From NCBI GenBank assembly GCA_013297865.1, contig JAAFIP010000001.1:1-64000 (forward strand): a DNA stretch of 64,000 nt. The letters are read 5' to 3'. The position numbers were made by a program, and so were the translations under genes. This DNA is from Polaromonas sp. Its GTDB lineage: Bacteria > Pseudomonadota > Gammaproteobacteria > Burkholderiales > Burkholderiaceae_C. This document shows positions 1-7,972 of this stretch, piece after piece (the first letter of the stretch is position 1; every line of letters starts with the position of its first letter). The notes under the pieces were generated by a model. That model saw nothing but the letters and a program-made list of their open reading frames with translations, ran no database searches and was not told the DNA's origin.

Positions 1-646
1 GGGCAATCTGGGGCTGCTGCAGGCCGTGCAGAAATTTGATCCCGCACTGGGTTTTCGGTTTTCCACCTATGCCATGTGGTGGATACGCCAGGCGGTAGAG
101 CGGGCCCTGATGCACCAGGGCCGCGTGGTACGCCTGCCGGTGCATGTGGTGCGCGAGGTGCAGCATGTACTGCGTGCCAAGCGTGATCTCGAGTCAGACA
201 GCCAGTGGAGTGCACTTCACCCTGGCGGCGCCAGCGCGCAGGATATCGCCACCTTGCTGCAGCGCGATGCACAGCAGGTGGCCAAACTGCTGGTATGGGC
301 CGAACCCGCCCGCTCCCTGGACGCCACGCGCGGCAGCGAAGACGACCCTTCAGCCAGCCTGGGCGACCAGTTGCCCAGCGAGGAGGACATGGCTCCGGCG
401 CAGATCACCCAGACCCATGAGGTAGAGCAGTTGATCGACAACTGGATCAGCGCTCTGAACCCGCGTGAAAAAGAGGTGTTGGACGGCCGGTTCGGGCTGC
501 ACCAGCACGACGAAGAAACCCTCGACACCCTCAGCCAGCGGCTGGGCCTGACACGCGAGCGTGTGCGCCAGATCCAGAACGAAGCCCTGGGTAAGATCAA
601 GCGCTCCATCCAGAAAAGTGGCGCCGGGCCGGAGGCCTTGCTGTAA
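1..646 (+). CDS. rpoS: RNA polymerase sigma factor RpoS (3' part, cut by window edge)
   Basis: Alternative sigma factor of the sigma-70 family for stationary-phase and stress transcription. The reading frame is open from base 2, so the gene starts upstream of the window; the GTG at 26 is internal. Visible parts are end of region 2 (GFRFSTYAMWWIRQAVERAL, melting and -10 recognition), region 3 (RLPVHVVREV) and region 4 with the -35 helix-turn-helix LGLTRERVRQIQ near the C-terminus. The RLP(V/I)HVV block and the short region 3-4 linker fit RpoS better than RpoD or RpoH. Terminal residues after the helix-turn-helix are slightly longer and divergent. The family assignment is firm; RpoS rather than a paralogue is likely. 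Confidence 0.85.
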   Translation, partial: GNLGLLQAVQKFDPALGFRFSTYAMWWIRQAVERALMHQGRVVRLPVHVVREVQHVLRAKRDLESDSQWSALHPGGASAQDIATLLQRDAQQVAKLLVWAEPARSLDATRGSEDDPSASLGDQLPSEEDMAPAQITQTHEVEQLIDNWISALNPREKEVLDGRFGLHQHDEETLDTLSQRLGLTRERVRQIQNEALGKIKRSIQKSGAGPEALL

Positions 647-680
647 ATCTGGCCACTACGCCATCGGGTAACATGCGGGC

Positions 681-1478
681 ATGACCTGGCCTGTACTTGT
701 ATTTGATATTGAATCTATCCCCGACGTGATTGGTCTGCGTGAGCTGCGCAATGCGCCGCCAGAGCTGAGCCACGCTGAGGTCTACAACCAATGGGTTGCA
801 GAGCGCAAAGCCGAGGGCAAGTCTGACTTCATGCCCCTGCACCTGCAGCGCATTCTGTGTATCAGCGCGGTGTTTCGCAATGCAGATGGCCTCAAAATCC
901 ATTCGCTGGTGGACAAGGATGACAAATCCGAAGGCAAAATCATCCAGCAGTTTTTCAACATCATTGAAAAGCATGTGCCCCAGCTCGTGAGCTGGAATGG
1001 CGGTGGCTTTGACCTGCCGGTGCTGCACTATCGGGGCCTCAAGCATGGCGTGGTGGCCGACAAATACTGGGAGCTGGGCGAGGGCGGCAGCTACGGCGAT
1101 AAGGAGTTCAAGTGGAACAACTACATCAGCCGCTACCATATGCGCCACCTGGATCTGATGGACCTGCTGGCGATGTACCAACCCAAAAACAACGCCCCAC
1201 TGGACGCCATGGCCAAGCTGTGCGGCTTTCCGGGCAAGCTGGGTATGGACGGCAGCCAGGTGTTTGCGCAATACCTTGATGGCAAGACCGACGACATCCG
1301 CCGCTATTGCGAGACGGATGTGATGAATACGTATCTGCTCTACGCGCGCTTTCAAAAGATGCGCGGCGGCTTCACAGAAGCAGAGTACGACCAGGAAATT
1401 GCCTACGTGAAAGAAACGCTGGGCAACCTGGCTCCCGCAGAATCACACTGGGACGAGTACCTCAAAGCTTGGGGCTAA
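681..1478 (+). CDS. Predicted 3'-5' exonuclease, PolB-exonuclease-like
   Basis: 265 aa DEDD-type exonuclease domain protein of the PolB-like family without a polymerase domain. Exo I is FDIES at residues 8-12 (D9 and E11 as metal ligands), Exo II lies in NGGGFDLPVLHYR near residue 105, and Exo III is YCETDVMNTYLLY near residue 210, with the conserved Asp. Expected to trim single-stranded 3' ends in the cytoplasm; its cellular role is not well defined in this family. ATG start follows rpoS by 34 bases, so co-transcription is possible. Length matches the stand-alone family. Confidence 0.8.
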   Translation: MTWPVLVFDIESIPDVIGLRELRNAPPELSHAEVYNQWVAERKAEGKSDFMPLHLQRILCISAVFRNADGLKIHSLVDKDDKSEGKIIQQFFNIIEKHVPQLVSWNGGGFDLPVLHYRGLKHGVVADKYWELGEGGSYGDKEFKWNNYISRYHMRHLDLMDLLAMYQPKNNAPLDAMAKLCGFPGKLGMDGSQVFAQYLDGKTDDIRRYCETDVMNTYLLYARFQKMRGGFTEAEYDQEIAYVKETLGNLAPAESHWDEYLKAWG

Positions 1479-1588
1479 ACTGTTGTATTGCTGCCTTTGG
1501 GTGGTCAAAACCAGCCCAAAAATAGTACGATGCGGTTTGACTATTTGTGTATCAACTGCCGCTTGCGCGGTAGGCTGACTTTCAAGCA

Positions 1589-2500
1589 ATGAGCAAAAAG
1601 AAAACACTCTACGAAATACTCGCTGTTTCACCCGATGCTTCCTCTGCTGAAATTGAAGTGGGCTACCAGAAAACCCTGGAGAAACTGCAGTCCAAAAAAG
1701 ACGGCATGGACAGTGAGGACTACGACTTCAATGTGCGGGTGATCCAGGTTGCGCGCAATACGCTGGCAGACCAGGCGTCCAGGGACGTGTATGACGCCAA
1801 GCTGTCATTTCAGCAACCCAGCCAGCACAGTAAGGCGCCCGTACATGCCCTCACAGTGCGCTCCGATGAGGAAGCCACCTTGCTCAGGGCCGAGGCCATG
1901 TCGCTGCGGGCTGACGCTTTGTCGCTCAAGGCAGACGCCATTTCCATCAGGGCAGGCAGCCCGATGTCCATCACCCAGATGCTGGCACAGAACGTGACAC
2001 CGCAAAGTGGCCCGGGACTGCTGCTCAAGAAGGCTATTTTTGCCCTGGGAGCGGTGGTGGCGGTCATCATGGTGGTGCAGGTCATCACCATGTTCCTGGC
2101 CAGTCGGCGCATGGCCATCGAGGACAGGGCGCAGGAAAGGGTGATGCAGCAGGAGCACAACCAGACCTATGGCGTGCGGTCCCCCAAGCAGGTTGAGGCG
2201 GAGCTACTGGAGGCTGAAAACCGGCGACTGGACAACGAAAAACGCGCCGCAGCCACTGAAAAGCGAAAACAGGAAGAAGATGCCAAGCAGTTTGAGAGAG
2301 ATGCGCGCCGTCGTGCCGCAGAGGTCTCTGCCGAGCTGCGCTATTCCGAAGAGGCCGGGCGACGCCAGGCCCAAGAGGAGGAGCGGCGCTTACAGTACGA
2401 AAAGGAACGCAAGCAGGAAATGGAAAGCCGCAAAGTGGAGGCCGAGCAAAACCGCATTGAGAGACAGCAAAAACAATGGCAAGATATTATCAAGCGCTGA
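1589..2500 (+). CDS. J-domain-like membrane protein lacking HPD
   Basis: 303 aa. Residues 6-70 resemble a J domain (LYEILAVSPDASSAEIEVGYQ through ASRDVYDAKL), but the HPD tripeptide that stimulates DnaK is absent, with KKDGMDSED in its place. A short repeat with LRADALSLKADAISIRAG occurs near residues 105-125. One membrane segment lies at about 147-172 (IFALGAVVAVIMVVQVITMF), followed by a highly charged coiled coil to the C-terminus (long Glu/Arg/Lys-rich heptads). The 3' end overlaps the next gene by 25 bases, so the two are translationally linked. Function unknown; a scaffold or degenerate co-chaperone is an inference. Confidence 0.65.
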   Translation: MSKKKTLYEILAVSPDASSAEIEVGYQKTLEKLQSKKDGMDSEDYDFNVRVIQVARNTLADQASRDVYDAKLSFQQPSQHSKAPVHALTVRSDEEATLLRAEAMSLRADALSLKADAISIRAGSPMSITQMLAQNVTPQSGPGLLLKKAIFALGAVVAVIMVVQVITMFLASRRMAIEDRAQERVMQQEHNQTYGVRSPKQVEAELLEAENRRLDNEKRAAATEKRKQEEDAKQFERDARRRAAEVSAELRYSEEAGRRQAQEEERRLQYEKERKQEMESRKVEAEQNRIERQQKQWQDIIKR

Positions 2501-2859
2501 TTTCTCCCCTGGGGCACTATCTGCGTCTGTGGAGTCTGTTTTTGCTGATGGCCTGTGCACTCAGTGCCTGTAGTGGCAAGGCCAATACCAAACCAGAGTC
2601 TTTTGTCGGTAAATGGCAATCGTCGCGGCTGGAGACCCCGCTGCATATCCGCGCCAGCGGTGAATGGGAAGTCAAAAAAGATGATGGCCGGGTGCTGCAG
2701 TTGGGCCTGTGGAGCTACAAGGACGACCGGTTCACCTGGTTCGTCAAGCTGGACGGGAAAACCATCCAGGATATCAACGCGGTGGTATCGGTCAAGTCTT
2801 ATCAGTTCCAACTGCGCGAGGCGGACCAGTCGATCACTACGTTTACGCGTCTGGAATAA
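2476..2859 (+). CDS. Small predicted lipoprotein
   Basis: 127 aa. The N-terminus has a hydrophobic segment ending in a lipobox (LSAC, Cys near residue 32), so membrane-anchored lipoprotein export is expected. The mature part (GKWQSSRLETPLHIRASGEWEV and following strands) looks like a small beta-rich domain of the kind found in lipocalin-like or DUF-type lipoproteins. It overlaps the preceding J-domain-like gene by 25 bases and is followed by another J-domain gene, so all three probably form one transcription unit. No specific function recognised. Confidence 0.6.
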   Translation: MARYYQALISPLGHYLRLWSLFLLMACALSACSGKANTKPESFVGKWQSSRLETPLHIRASGEWEVKKDDGRVLQLGLWSYKDDRFTWFVKLDGKTIQDINAVVSVKSYQFQLREADQSITTFTRLE

Positions 2860-2937
2860 GAACGGCATGGCATCCATCTCCGCATCAGCGCGCGGCGCCG
2901 CTGCACAGCCCGTGCACCGGCGTACACAAGCGCAGCA

Positions 2938-3912
2938 ATGACCCATTACGACACCCTGCAAGTCAGTCCTCAGGCCAGCCCCGAGGTGATTCGCGCTGCC
3001 TACAAAAGCCTGATGCAGCGCTATCACCCTGATAAAAATCACCATGACCCTGAGCCTGCCCTACAGGCTGCCACCCGCATAGCCCAGGCCTATGCGATCC
3101 TGTCGGATACGGACAAACGCGCCAGCTACGATACCCAGCTCAGCGCGTCCCAGGGCTCTTCGCGTGCCAGTGCAGCGCCTGCGCGCTCTGCACGCGCCGT
3201 ACCACAGCCTGCCCGTCAAGCCGCTGCCAGTACCGCTCTGTCGTGGTGGCTGGGTCTGATCGTGGCGGTGATAGCGCTCAGTGCCTGGGCCATGCTGGCG
3301 CTGTCCAAAAGCAGCGGGTCTGCCGCAGCAGAACTGAAAAAAATCCGCCTGGCGTTTGAGTCACAGCAGTTGACGGAAGAGCAAAGACGCTCTGCGGCGC
3401 TGCGCAGAATCGAGATCCTGGAGAAAAACCCTTCGCTCAAAGCGCAGGAGTCTGCCGAGTATGGCCAAGAGCTTGCCAGACGCACTGTGGTGCTATGGGA
3501 TGCACCTGTGATGGTGAGACTTCAGGCGGTTAGCACGACGGTGCAATCTGGTGTGGCGTCTACACAGATCATCCTGCTCAATCTGACGATTCCTGCGCTG
3601 AAGGTAAGGGTGGGGACTTTTGATGCCGAACAGGCCATGCGCTTGGTAGAGAAGCAAAAGGATTTGCTGGTGCACAACCTGGCCGTGCAACTGCAGCAGA
3701 TCAAGCCTCAGGACCTGAATGACAAGAACGCCGAGCAAACCCTTAAAAATACCATCCTGAGCTCGATAGCAACCGATCTGGCCATGAACCGCTCAGAGGT
3801 CTACCCATCAACCCTGTGGGAATCCCCGGGCCGTTACGGGGTGGTCGAAGCGGTCCTGCCAGAGTCTTTTAGCTTGCGGCCTGCCAATCCGGCAGAGCCT
3901 GCTTTTCGCTAA
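2938..3912 (+). CDS. Membrane-anchored J-domain protein
   Basis: 324 aa. Residues 1-68 form a canonical J domain: YDTLQVSPQASPEVIRAAYK, then HPD in RYHPDKN, then the final helix (ILSDTDKRASYDTQL). This should stimulate a DnaK-type ATPase. After an Ala/Ser/Arg linker there is one membrane segment at about 101-122 (WWLGLIVAVIALSAWAMLAL), then a soluble C-terminal domain not recognised. It is the intact counterpart of the HPD-less J-like protein at 1589. The C-terminus converges on the minus-strand SDR gene with only 25 bases between stops. Confidence 0.75.
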   Translation: MTHYDTLQVSPQASPEVIRAAYKSLMQRYHPDKNHHDPEPALQAATRIAQAYAILSDTDKRASYDTQLSASQGSSRASAAPARSARAVPQPARQAAASTALSWWLGLIVAVIALSAWAMLALSKSSGSAAAELKKIRLAFESQQLTEEQRRSAALRRIEILEKNPSLKAQESAEYGQELARRTVVLWDAPVMVRLQAVSTTVQSGVASTQIILLNLTIPALKVRVGTFDAEQAMRLVEKQKDLLVHNLAVQLQQIKPQDLNDKNAEQTLKNTILSSIATDLAMNRSEVYPSTLWESPGRYGVVEAVLPESFSLRPANPAEPAFR

Positions 3913-3919
3913 GCAGGCT
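3896..3919. terminator. Hairpin between convergent genes
   Basis: A 9 bp inverted repeat (AGCCTGCTT and AAGCAGGCT, 6-base loop) overlaps the stop codon of the J-domain gene and sits before the convergent SDR stop. There is no clear T-run on either strand, so a terminator role is only suggested by position. Confidence 0.35.
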
Positions 3920-3937
3920 GCAGCCAGAGGGCCAGAT

Positions 3938-4696
3938 TTACTTCGGTGCCAGGCGGATCGCGCCATCCAGGCGAATGGTCTCGCCATTGAGCAGATCGTT
4001 CTCAAAAATATGCACTGCCAGCTTGGCGTAATCTTGTGGCGTGCCCAAACGGCTGGGGAAGGGCACTGCTGCAGCCAGCGCGTCCTGCACGTCCTGGGGC
4101 ATGCCAAACATCATGGGCGTGCCCATGATGCCGGGGGCAATCGTCATGTTGCGGATGCCATTGCGCGACAGGTCGCGGGCAATCGGCAAGGTCATGCCTA
4201 CAATGCCGCCTTTTGACGCGCTGTAGGCGGCCTGGCCGATCTGGCCGTCGTAGGCTGCCACTGAGGCGGTAGAGATCATGCAGCCGCGCTCCAGCGTGGC
4301 TTCAGGCTCGTTTTTGGCCATGGCATCGGCTGCCAGGCGGATCATGTTGAAACTGCCGATCAGATTGATGGTGACCGTCTTTTTGAAGCCATCAAAATTG
4401 TGGGGGCCGTTCTTGCCCACGGTTTTCTCTGCGCTGGCAATACCTGCGCAGTTGACCAGGCCCATCAGTTTGCCCATGCTGACGGCTTTGGCCACCACGG
4501 CCTGGCCATCGGCTTCGCTGGTCACATCGCATTTGACAAAAGCGCCACCAATCTCTTTGGCCACGGCCTCGCCTTTGTCGGCCTGCATGTCGGCAATCAG
4601 CACTTTGCCCCCTTTGGCGGCCAGCATGCGTGCCGTGCCTTCGCCCAAGCCCGACGCGCCGCCGGTGACGATAAAAACCTTGCCATTGATGTCCAT
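3938..4696 (-). CDS. Short-chain dehydrogenase, 3-hydroxyacyl-CoA dehydrogenase type
   Basis: 252 aa classical SDR. NAD-binding motif TGGASGLG at residues 11-18, cofactor-selecting Asp in LIADMQ (NAD), NCAG near residue 82, catalytic Ser in ISTASVAAY and YSASK near residue 158. The sequence resembles the type II 3-hydroxyacyl-CoA dehydrogenase (HSD10-like) group, which oxidises short branched-chain hydroxyacyl-CoA in isoleucine and fatty acid breakdown. A near-perfect 22 bp palindrome lies 44 bases upstream of the start and resembles operators of branched-chain amino acid catabolism regulators. Substrate is inferred from family resemblance. Confidence 0.75.
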   Translation of the reverse strand: MDINGKVFIVTGGASGLGEGTARMLAAKGGKVLIADMQADKGEAVAKEIGGAFVKCDVTSEADGQAVVAKAVSMGKLMGLVNCAGIASAEKTVGKNGPHNFDGFKKTVTINLIGSFNMIRLAADAMAKNEPEATLERGCMISTASVAAYDGQIGQAAYSASKGGIVGMTLPIARDLSRNGIRNMTIAPGIMGTPMMFGMPQDVQDALAAAVPFPSRLGTPQDYAKLAVHIFENDLLNGETIRLDGAIRLAPK

Positions 4697-4739
4697 GAAT
4701 CGTGCTCCAAAAAATGGTTGATCGTTGAAAAATTCGGGA

Positions 4740-4761
4740 TTGACGTTTACGTTAACGTCAA
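4740..4761. promoter_or_regulatory. LiuR-like operator palindrome
   Basis: A 22 bp palindrome with half-sites TTGACGTT and AACGTCAA lies just upstream of the SDR start (4696). MerR-family LiuR regulators of branched-chain amino acid degradation in proteobacteria bind palindromes of the TTTACGTTnACGTAAA kind, which this resembles. The match is by eye; the regulator gene is not in the window. Confidence 0.5.
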
Positions 4762-4810
4762 CTCAGTATCTATTATGGCGCAAGAGCATGGCAGCACACA
4801 GCCGCACGCA

Positions 4811-5587
4811 TCAGAGCCCAAAAGCCAGCGTCAATGCCCTGGCCAGCATGGCCACGCCAATCGCGAGCAGGCTGATTAAAAACCACTTGCGAAACACCTG
4901 CGGCTGCAGCGCATGGCGCACGCGCTGGCCAATCCACATGCCCAGCAGCGTGGGCACCAGGGCCAGCAGGGAGCTGCCCGCCACCTGCCACTGCAAATGC
5001 CCTTTCCAGGCCAGTGCCGCAGCTAGCGCCAGAGCAGACACGGTAAAGGTCAGGCCCAAGGCTTGGATCAGCTCTTCCTTGTCCAGATTCAGGGAGTTGA
5101 GATATGGCACGGCAGGAAACACAAACACCCCTGTTGCGCCACTGACCACCCCCGTGAAAAAGCCCACCAGTGGCGATGCCCAAGGCTCAGCAGATGCAGC
5201 GACTAGAGGACGGTAAGCCGCCAGGCTGAGCGCGGCGTAGACGATCAAAATAGCCCCCAATGCCGCATTGGGCAGCCAGCTTGACTTGCCCGTGATCACG
5301 CCAATGCCCATCAGCGTGCCCACACACAGCGCCACCATCATCGAGCCCAAGCGCCGTACCAGCTTGACCAGAATCGGGCCATTGAACAACTGCCACAGAT
5401 TGGTGACCAGCGAGGGAATCACCAGCATGGCTGCTGCAGCGGCGGGCGGCATCACCAGCCCCAAGGCTCCCATCGCCACAATCGCCATGCCCATGCCCAC
5501 TGCGCCTTTGGAAAAACCTGCGAGCATGAAGGTCAGGCCCATCCATAGCAGGACGGGTGCCGAGGTCGTGGAGAGTAAATCGCTCAT
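4811..5587 (-). CDS. TauE/SafE family membrane transporter
   Basis: 258 aa, almost entirely hydrophobic, with about 7-8 predicted membrane segments in two repeats. The N-terminal half has the family feature F(L/M)AGFSKGAVGMGMA, where a Gly-rich segment follows the first helix, and the second repeat has FFTGVVSGATGVFVFPAVPYL. Members of this family export sulfite, sulfoacetate or related organosulfur anions through the inner membrane. No sulfur gene is adjacent, so the substrate cannot be given. Transcribed away from the patatin gene on the plus strand. Confidence 0.8.
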   Translation of the reverse strand: MSDLLSTTSAPVLLWMGLTFMLAGFSKGAVGMGMAIVAMGALGLVMPPAAAAAMLVIPSLVTNLWQLFNGPILVKLVRRLGSMMVALCVGTLMGIGVITGKSSWLPNAALGAILIVYAALSLAAYRPLVAASAEPWASPLVGFFTGVVSGATGVFVFPAVPYLNSLNLDKEELIQALGLTFTVSALALAAALAWKGHLQWQVAGSSLLALVPTLLGMWIGQRVRHALQPQVFRKWFLISLLAIGVAMLARALTLAFGL

Positions 5588-5719
5588 AGGTCAGGATGCA
5601 AAAGCCAAGCTGGTGATTATGCGTTGTCAGACGAGCCTCCAGCCCAGACTGGGCGATGCGTCGCGCGGAGCAGATCAACGCAATCCTGGATACACCCGCC
5701 TAGCCGCGATAATGCAGCC

Positions 5720-6655
5720 ATGTCATTCAAGCCTTCCCGTCCTCTGTATCGCCTGCGCACTCTGCTGGCGCTGGCCTGCGCCCTGGCGCTTGGTGCCTGC
5801 ACCACCATCACACCCAGCCCCTCCACACCGCCCGTGGTCGCGCCTACGCTGCCGCCCGTGGCCGTGCCCAAGCGCCCACCCAAAATCGGTTTGGCGCTGG
5901 GCGGCGGCGCGGCGCGGGGGTTTGCGCATGTGGGGGTGATCGCCGCGCTGGAGGAGGCGGGTATCAAACCCGATCTGGTGGTAGGCACCTCTGCGGGCAG
6001 TCTGGTGGCCGCCATTTACGCCTCGGGCAAAAATGCGGCCCAGCTTCAACAGGCCGCGCTGGCCATGGAAGAGGCCGAGATCACCGATTGGACGCTGCCA
6101 TTTTTTGGCCGAGGCATGCTGCGCGGCGAGGCCTTGGCGCGTTATGTGAACCTGCAGGTGAACAACAAACTGCTGGAGAGCATGCTGATTCCACTGGGTG
6201 TCGTGGCTACTGATTTACGCACAGGGCAGGGCGTGCTGTTCCAGCGCGGAGACACAGGCGCTGCGGTGCGCGCATCCAGCGCGGTGCCCTCGGTATTCAA
6301 CCCGGTGAAGATAGGCACGGCCGAGTATGTCGATGGTGGCCTGGTGTCGCCTGTGCCAGTGCGCTATGCGCGGCAGATGGGCGCGGAGCTGGTGATTGCG
6401 GTGGACATCTCTTCAGCGCCCGAGGGCAACGCGGCAGATAGTCAACTGCAGATCCTGCTGCAGACCTTTGCGATCATGGGCAAGAGCATTAACAGCTTTG
6501 AACTCAAGGATGCCGAGATGGTGGTGCGCCCCGAGCTGGTGGGCGTCAAAAGTGGTGACTTCAGCGCCAAGCGCCGCGCCATGGAGGCGGGCAGGGCGGC
6601 CATGCAGCGGGCGATGCCACAGCTCAAGGCCTTGATCGAAGCCAAGAGCAAATAG
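5720..6655 (+). CDS. Patatin-like phospholipase lipoprotein, RssA family
   Basis: About 311 aa from the ATG at 5720; the frame is open further upstream, but the start at MSFKPSRPLYR gives a proper lipoprotein signal with lipobox LGAC. A Pro-rich linker follows, then the patatin domain: oxyanion-hole motif LALGGGAARGFAH, nucleophile GTSAGS and catalytic DGG (VDGGLVSP). The Ser-Asp dyad is complete, so it should be an active acyl hydrolase at the membrane. The stand-alone RssA group is usually cytoplasmic; a lipid anchor is common in Burkholderiales homologues. Followed by repeat element A. Confidence 0.8.
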   Translation: MSFKPSRPLYRLRTLLALACALALGACTTITPSPSTPPVVAPTLPPVAVPKRPPKIGLALGGGAARGFAHVGVIAALEEAGIKPDLVVGTSAGSLVAAIYASGKNAAQLQQAALAMEEAEITDWTLPFFGRGMLRGEALARYVNLQVNNKLLESMLIPLGVVATDLRTGQGVLFQRGDTGAAVRASSAVPSVFNPVKIGTAEYVDGGLVSPVPVRYARQMGAELVIAVDISSAPEGNAADSQLQILLQTFAIMGKSINSFELKDAEMVVRPELVGVKSGDFSAKRRAMEAGRAAMQRAMPQLKALIEAKSK

Positions 6656-6716
6656 CGTATTTTTTGATAAAAATGAGAGGTCACACAGCTGTATTCCTGT
6701 GTTTGTATTCCACTGG

Positions 6717-6950
6717 CGAGATAGCGTATGCCCAACGCGCTCATACTGGAGTACCAGAAATCGCGCATTGTGCACACGCTATCCCGCCTCCACACACGGT
6801 GGCGCGCTACCGGTATTGAACACAACGGTTCGCCGGAGACTATGGGTAGCGCTCTACCATCTTTGCTGCACGACTGGGGCTGTCTTGCCCGGCCGATTTC
6901 TGGTACCCCAATATGAGGACGGGCAATATAGACCCGGTCGTGCGTACTAT
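6717..6950 (+). repeat. Two-hairpin mosaic element, copy A
   Basis: About 235 bp with three parts. Hairpin 1 is 6720-6783 (arms begin GATAGCGT and end ACGCTATC) with loop TCATACTGGAGTACCAGAAA. The central part is 6798-6858, bounded by two short palindromes of type GGTAGCGCnCTACC. Hairpin 2 is 6868-6943, with arms of about 24 nt beginning GCACGAC. The loop of hairpin 2 is the reverse complement of the loop of hairpin 1 with one or two differences. A second copy is at 12630. Together with the small hairpins to its right it fills most of the 530 bp gap between the patatin and phasin genes. Confidence 0.8.
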
Positions 6951-6954
6951 GCGA

Positions 6955-6992
6955 CAGAGCAAAAAAAAGCCAAGTCTTGCGACTTGGCTTGG
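6955..6992 (-). terminator. Rho-independent terminator, minus strand
   Basis: Read on the minus strand, a 9 bp stem (AAGCCAAGT with ACTTGGCTT, 6-base loop) is followed by a run of eight T. It would end transcripts coming from the right: either phasin read-through or a separate short transcript from 6993-7125. Confidence 0.75.
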
Positions 6993-7123
6993 AAGGGATC
7001 CCTGTACCGCGATCGGTACCAAGAGGACCCGAGGAGACAACCTTACTTGCATCTCTACAACGCTCAGTGTCGCCTTTAGGCTGACACGCAATGCAGAGAT
7101 TGCACTCTAAAAAGTCGGGAACT
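6993..7123 (-). ncRNA. Possible small RNA ahead of a strong terminator
   Basis: About 130 bases between the phasin terminator hairpin (7124-7168) and the strong minus-strand terminator at 6955-6992. No credible protein is encoded. It contains a hairpin (GTGTC-GCC with AGGC-GACAC, 7071-7092) and unpaired purine-rich stretches. A terminator with its own upstream segment behind an already terminated gene is what a short RNA gene would look like. No promoter was identified and no known RNA family was recognised. Confidence 0.25.
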
Positions 7124-7168
7124 AAAGCCCGCCAGCTAACCTGGTGCTTGAAACCGGGCGGGCTTGTA
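7124..7168 (-). terminator. Phasin gene terminator hairpin
   Basis: An inverted repeat with arms AAGCCCGCC and GGCGGGCTT spans the region just after the phasin stop. On the minus strand the second arm is followed by a short T stretch. Likely the main terminator of the phasin transcript. Confidence 0.55.
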
Positions 7169-7188
7169 GTCTTCCTTGGGTTAAACGA

Positions 7189-7731
7189 TTAACGCTTCTT
7201 GCTGGCAGCTTTGGCAGTGTTCACAGCCTGTGTGGACACGGCATTGAAGTTCTGCTCAGCCAGGTCGCTGGCTTGCTTGACGGCTTTTTGCACAGACTCA
7301 AACGCGTTGCTGGCAGCAGCTACAGCGCTCTTCATCACGGCTACAGCGGTCTCGGAACCAGCAGGTGCGTTCTTAGCAGCATTGTCCACCAGAGCCATGA
7401 ATTTCTTTTGGCCTTCAGCAGCTTGGACTTCGAATGCGTTGGTGAACTCGGCACCCGTGCTGGAAGCGATGTCATACAGGTGGCGGCTGTAAGAGGCGGT
7501 TTTCTCGGCCAGTGGCTGGAACAGGCCAGCTTGCAGTGCCAGCAGCTCTTGCGCGTCTTTTACGCTGAGCATGGCCTTGGTGTTGTCAGAGACATCAGCC
7601 AGGGCGGCCTTGGAAGCGTGGATATTCAGCTCAACGAGCTTTTCAACACCAGCAAACGCCTTGTTGGTCAGACCAAACAGGGTCTCAACATTGGCTTTTT
7701 GTGCGGCAACGATTTGTTCAACGGTCAACAT
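7189..7731 (-). CDS. phaP: Phasin family protein, PHA granule surface
   Basis: 180 aa, Ala-rich, almost fully helical, starting [21 protein letters not shown], which is the common start of betaproteobacterial phasins. The Phasin_2 segment with [17 protein letters not shown] and [19 protein letters not shown] follows. Such proteins coat polyhydroxyalkanoate granules and control their number and size. The C-terminus ends in Lys/Arg (AASKKR). Two TTGCAGnGCAGCA palindromes bracket its promoter, matching PhaR autoregulation of phasin genes, and a terminator follows. Single-gene transcript. Confidence 0.88.
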   Translation of the reverse strand: MLTVEQIVAAQKANVETLFGLTNKAFAGVEKLVELNIHASKAALADVSDNTKAMLSVKDAQELLALQAGLFQPLAEKTASYSRHLYDIASSTGAEFTNAFEVQAAEGQKKFMALVDNAAKNAPAGSETAVAVMKSAVAAASNAFESVQKAVKQASDLAEQNFNAVSTQAVNTAKAASKKR

Positions 7732-7791
7732 GGTGATTTCTCCAAAAATTTTGAGGTGGACTACTTATCTGCCCTGAATCGCCCTTGGCTA

Positions 7792-7867
7792 TGTTGCAGT
7801 GCAGCATAGAACGTAGTATAGGGTAAGCCCGCGCTTTTGCAAGTACTGAATTGTTGCAGCGCAGCAA
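7792..7867 (-). promoter_or_regulatory. Phasin promoter with two PhaR-like operators
   Basis: On the minus strand a promoter reads TTGCAA (7837-7842), a 16-base spacer, and TATACT (7815-7820). Two similar palindromes flank it: TGTTGCAGTGCAGCATA at 7792-7808, over the likely transcription start, and TTGTTGCAGCGCAGCAA at 7851-7867, upstream. PhaR repressors bind TGC/GCA-rich palindromes of this kind upstream of phaP in related bacteria. The regulator gene is not in the window. Confidence 0.6.
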
Positions 7868-7972
7868 TATTGGCATTTTTAGAGGGATTTTACTAATTCG
7901 GTACCCGACTAGCCACTGGGCCGGGTCTTAGGTCTTAGGTCTTAGACCAAGGCAGGGCTGGGCCGCAGCAAG

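Noticed and set aside
6728-7110. Short frames within and beside element A
   Set aside because: They read through hairpins of the repeat and are not shared as proteins with copy B; no independent coding signal.
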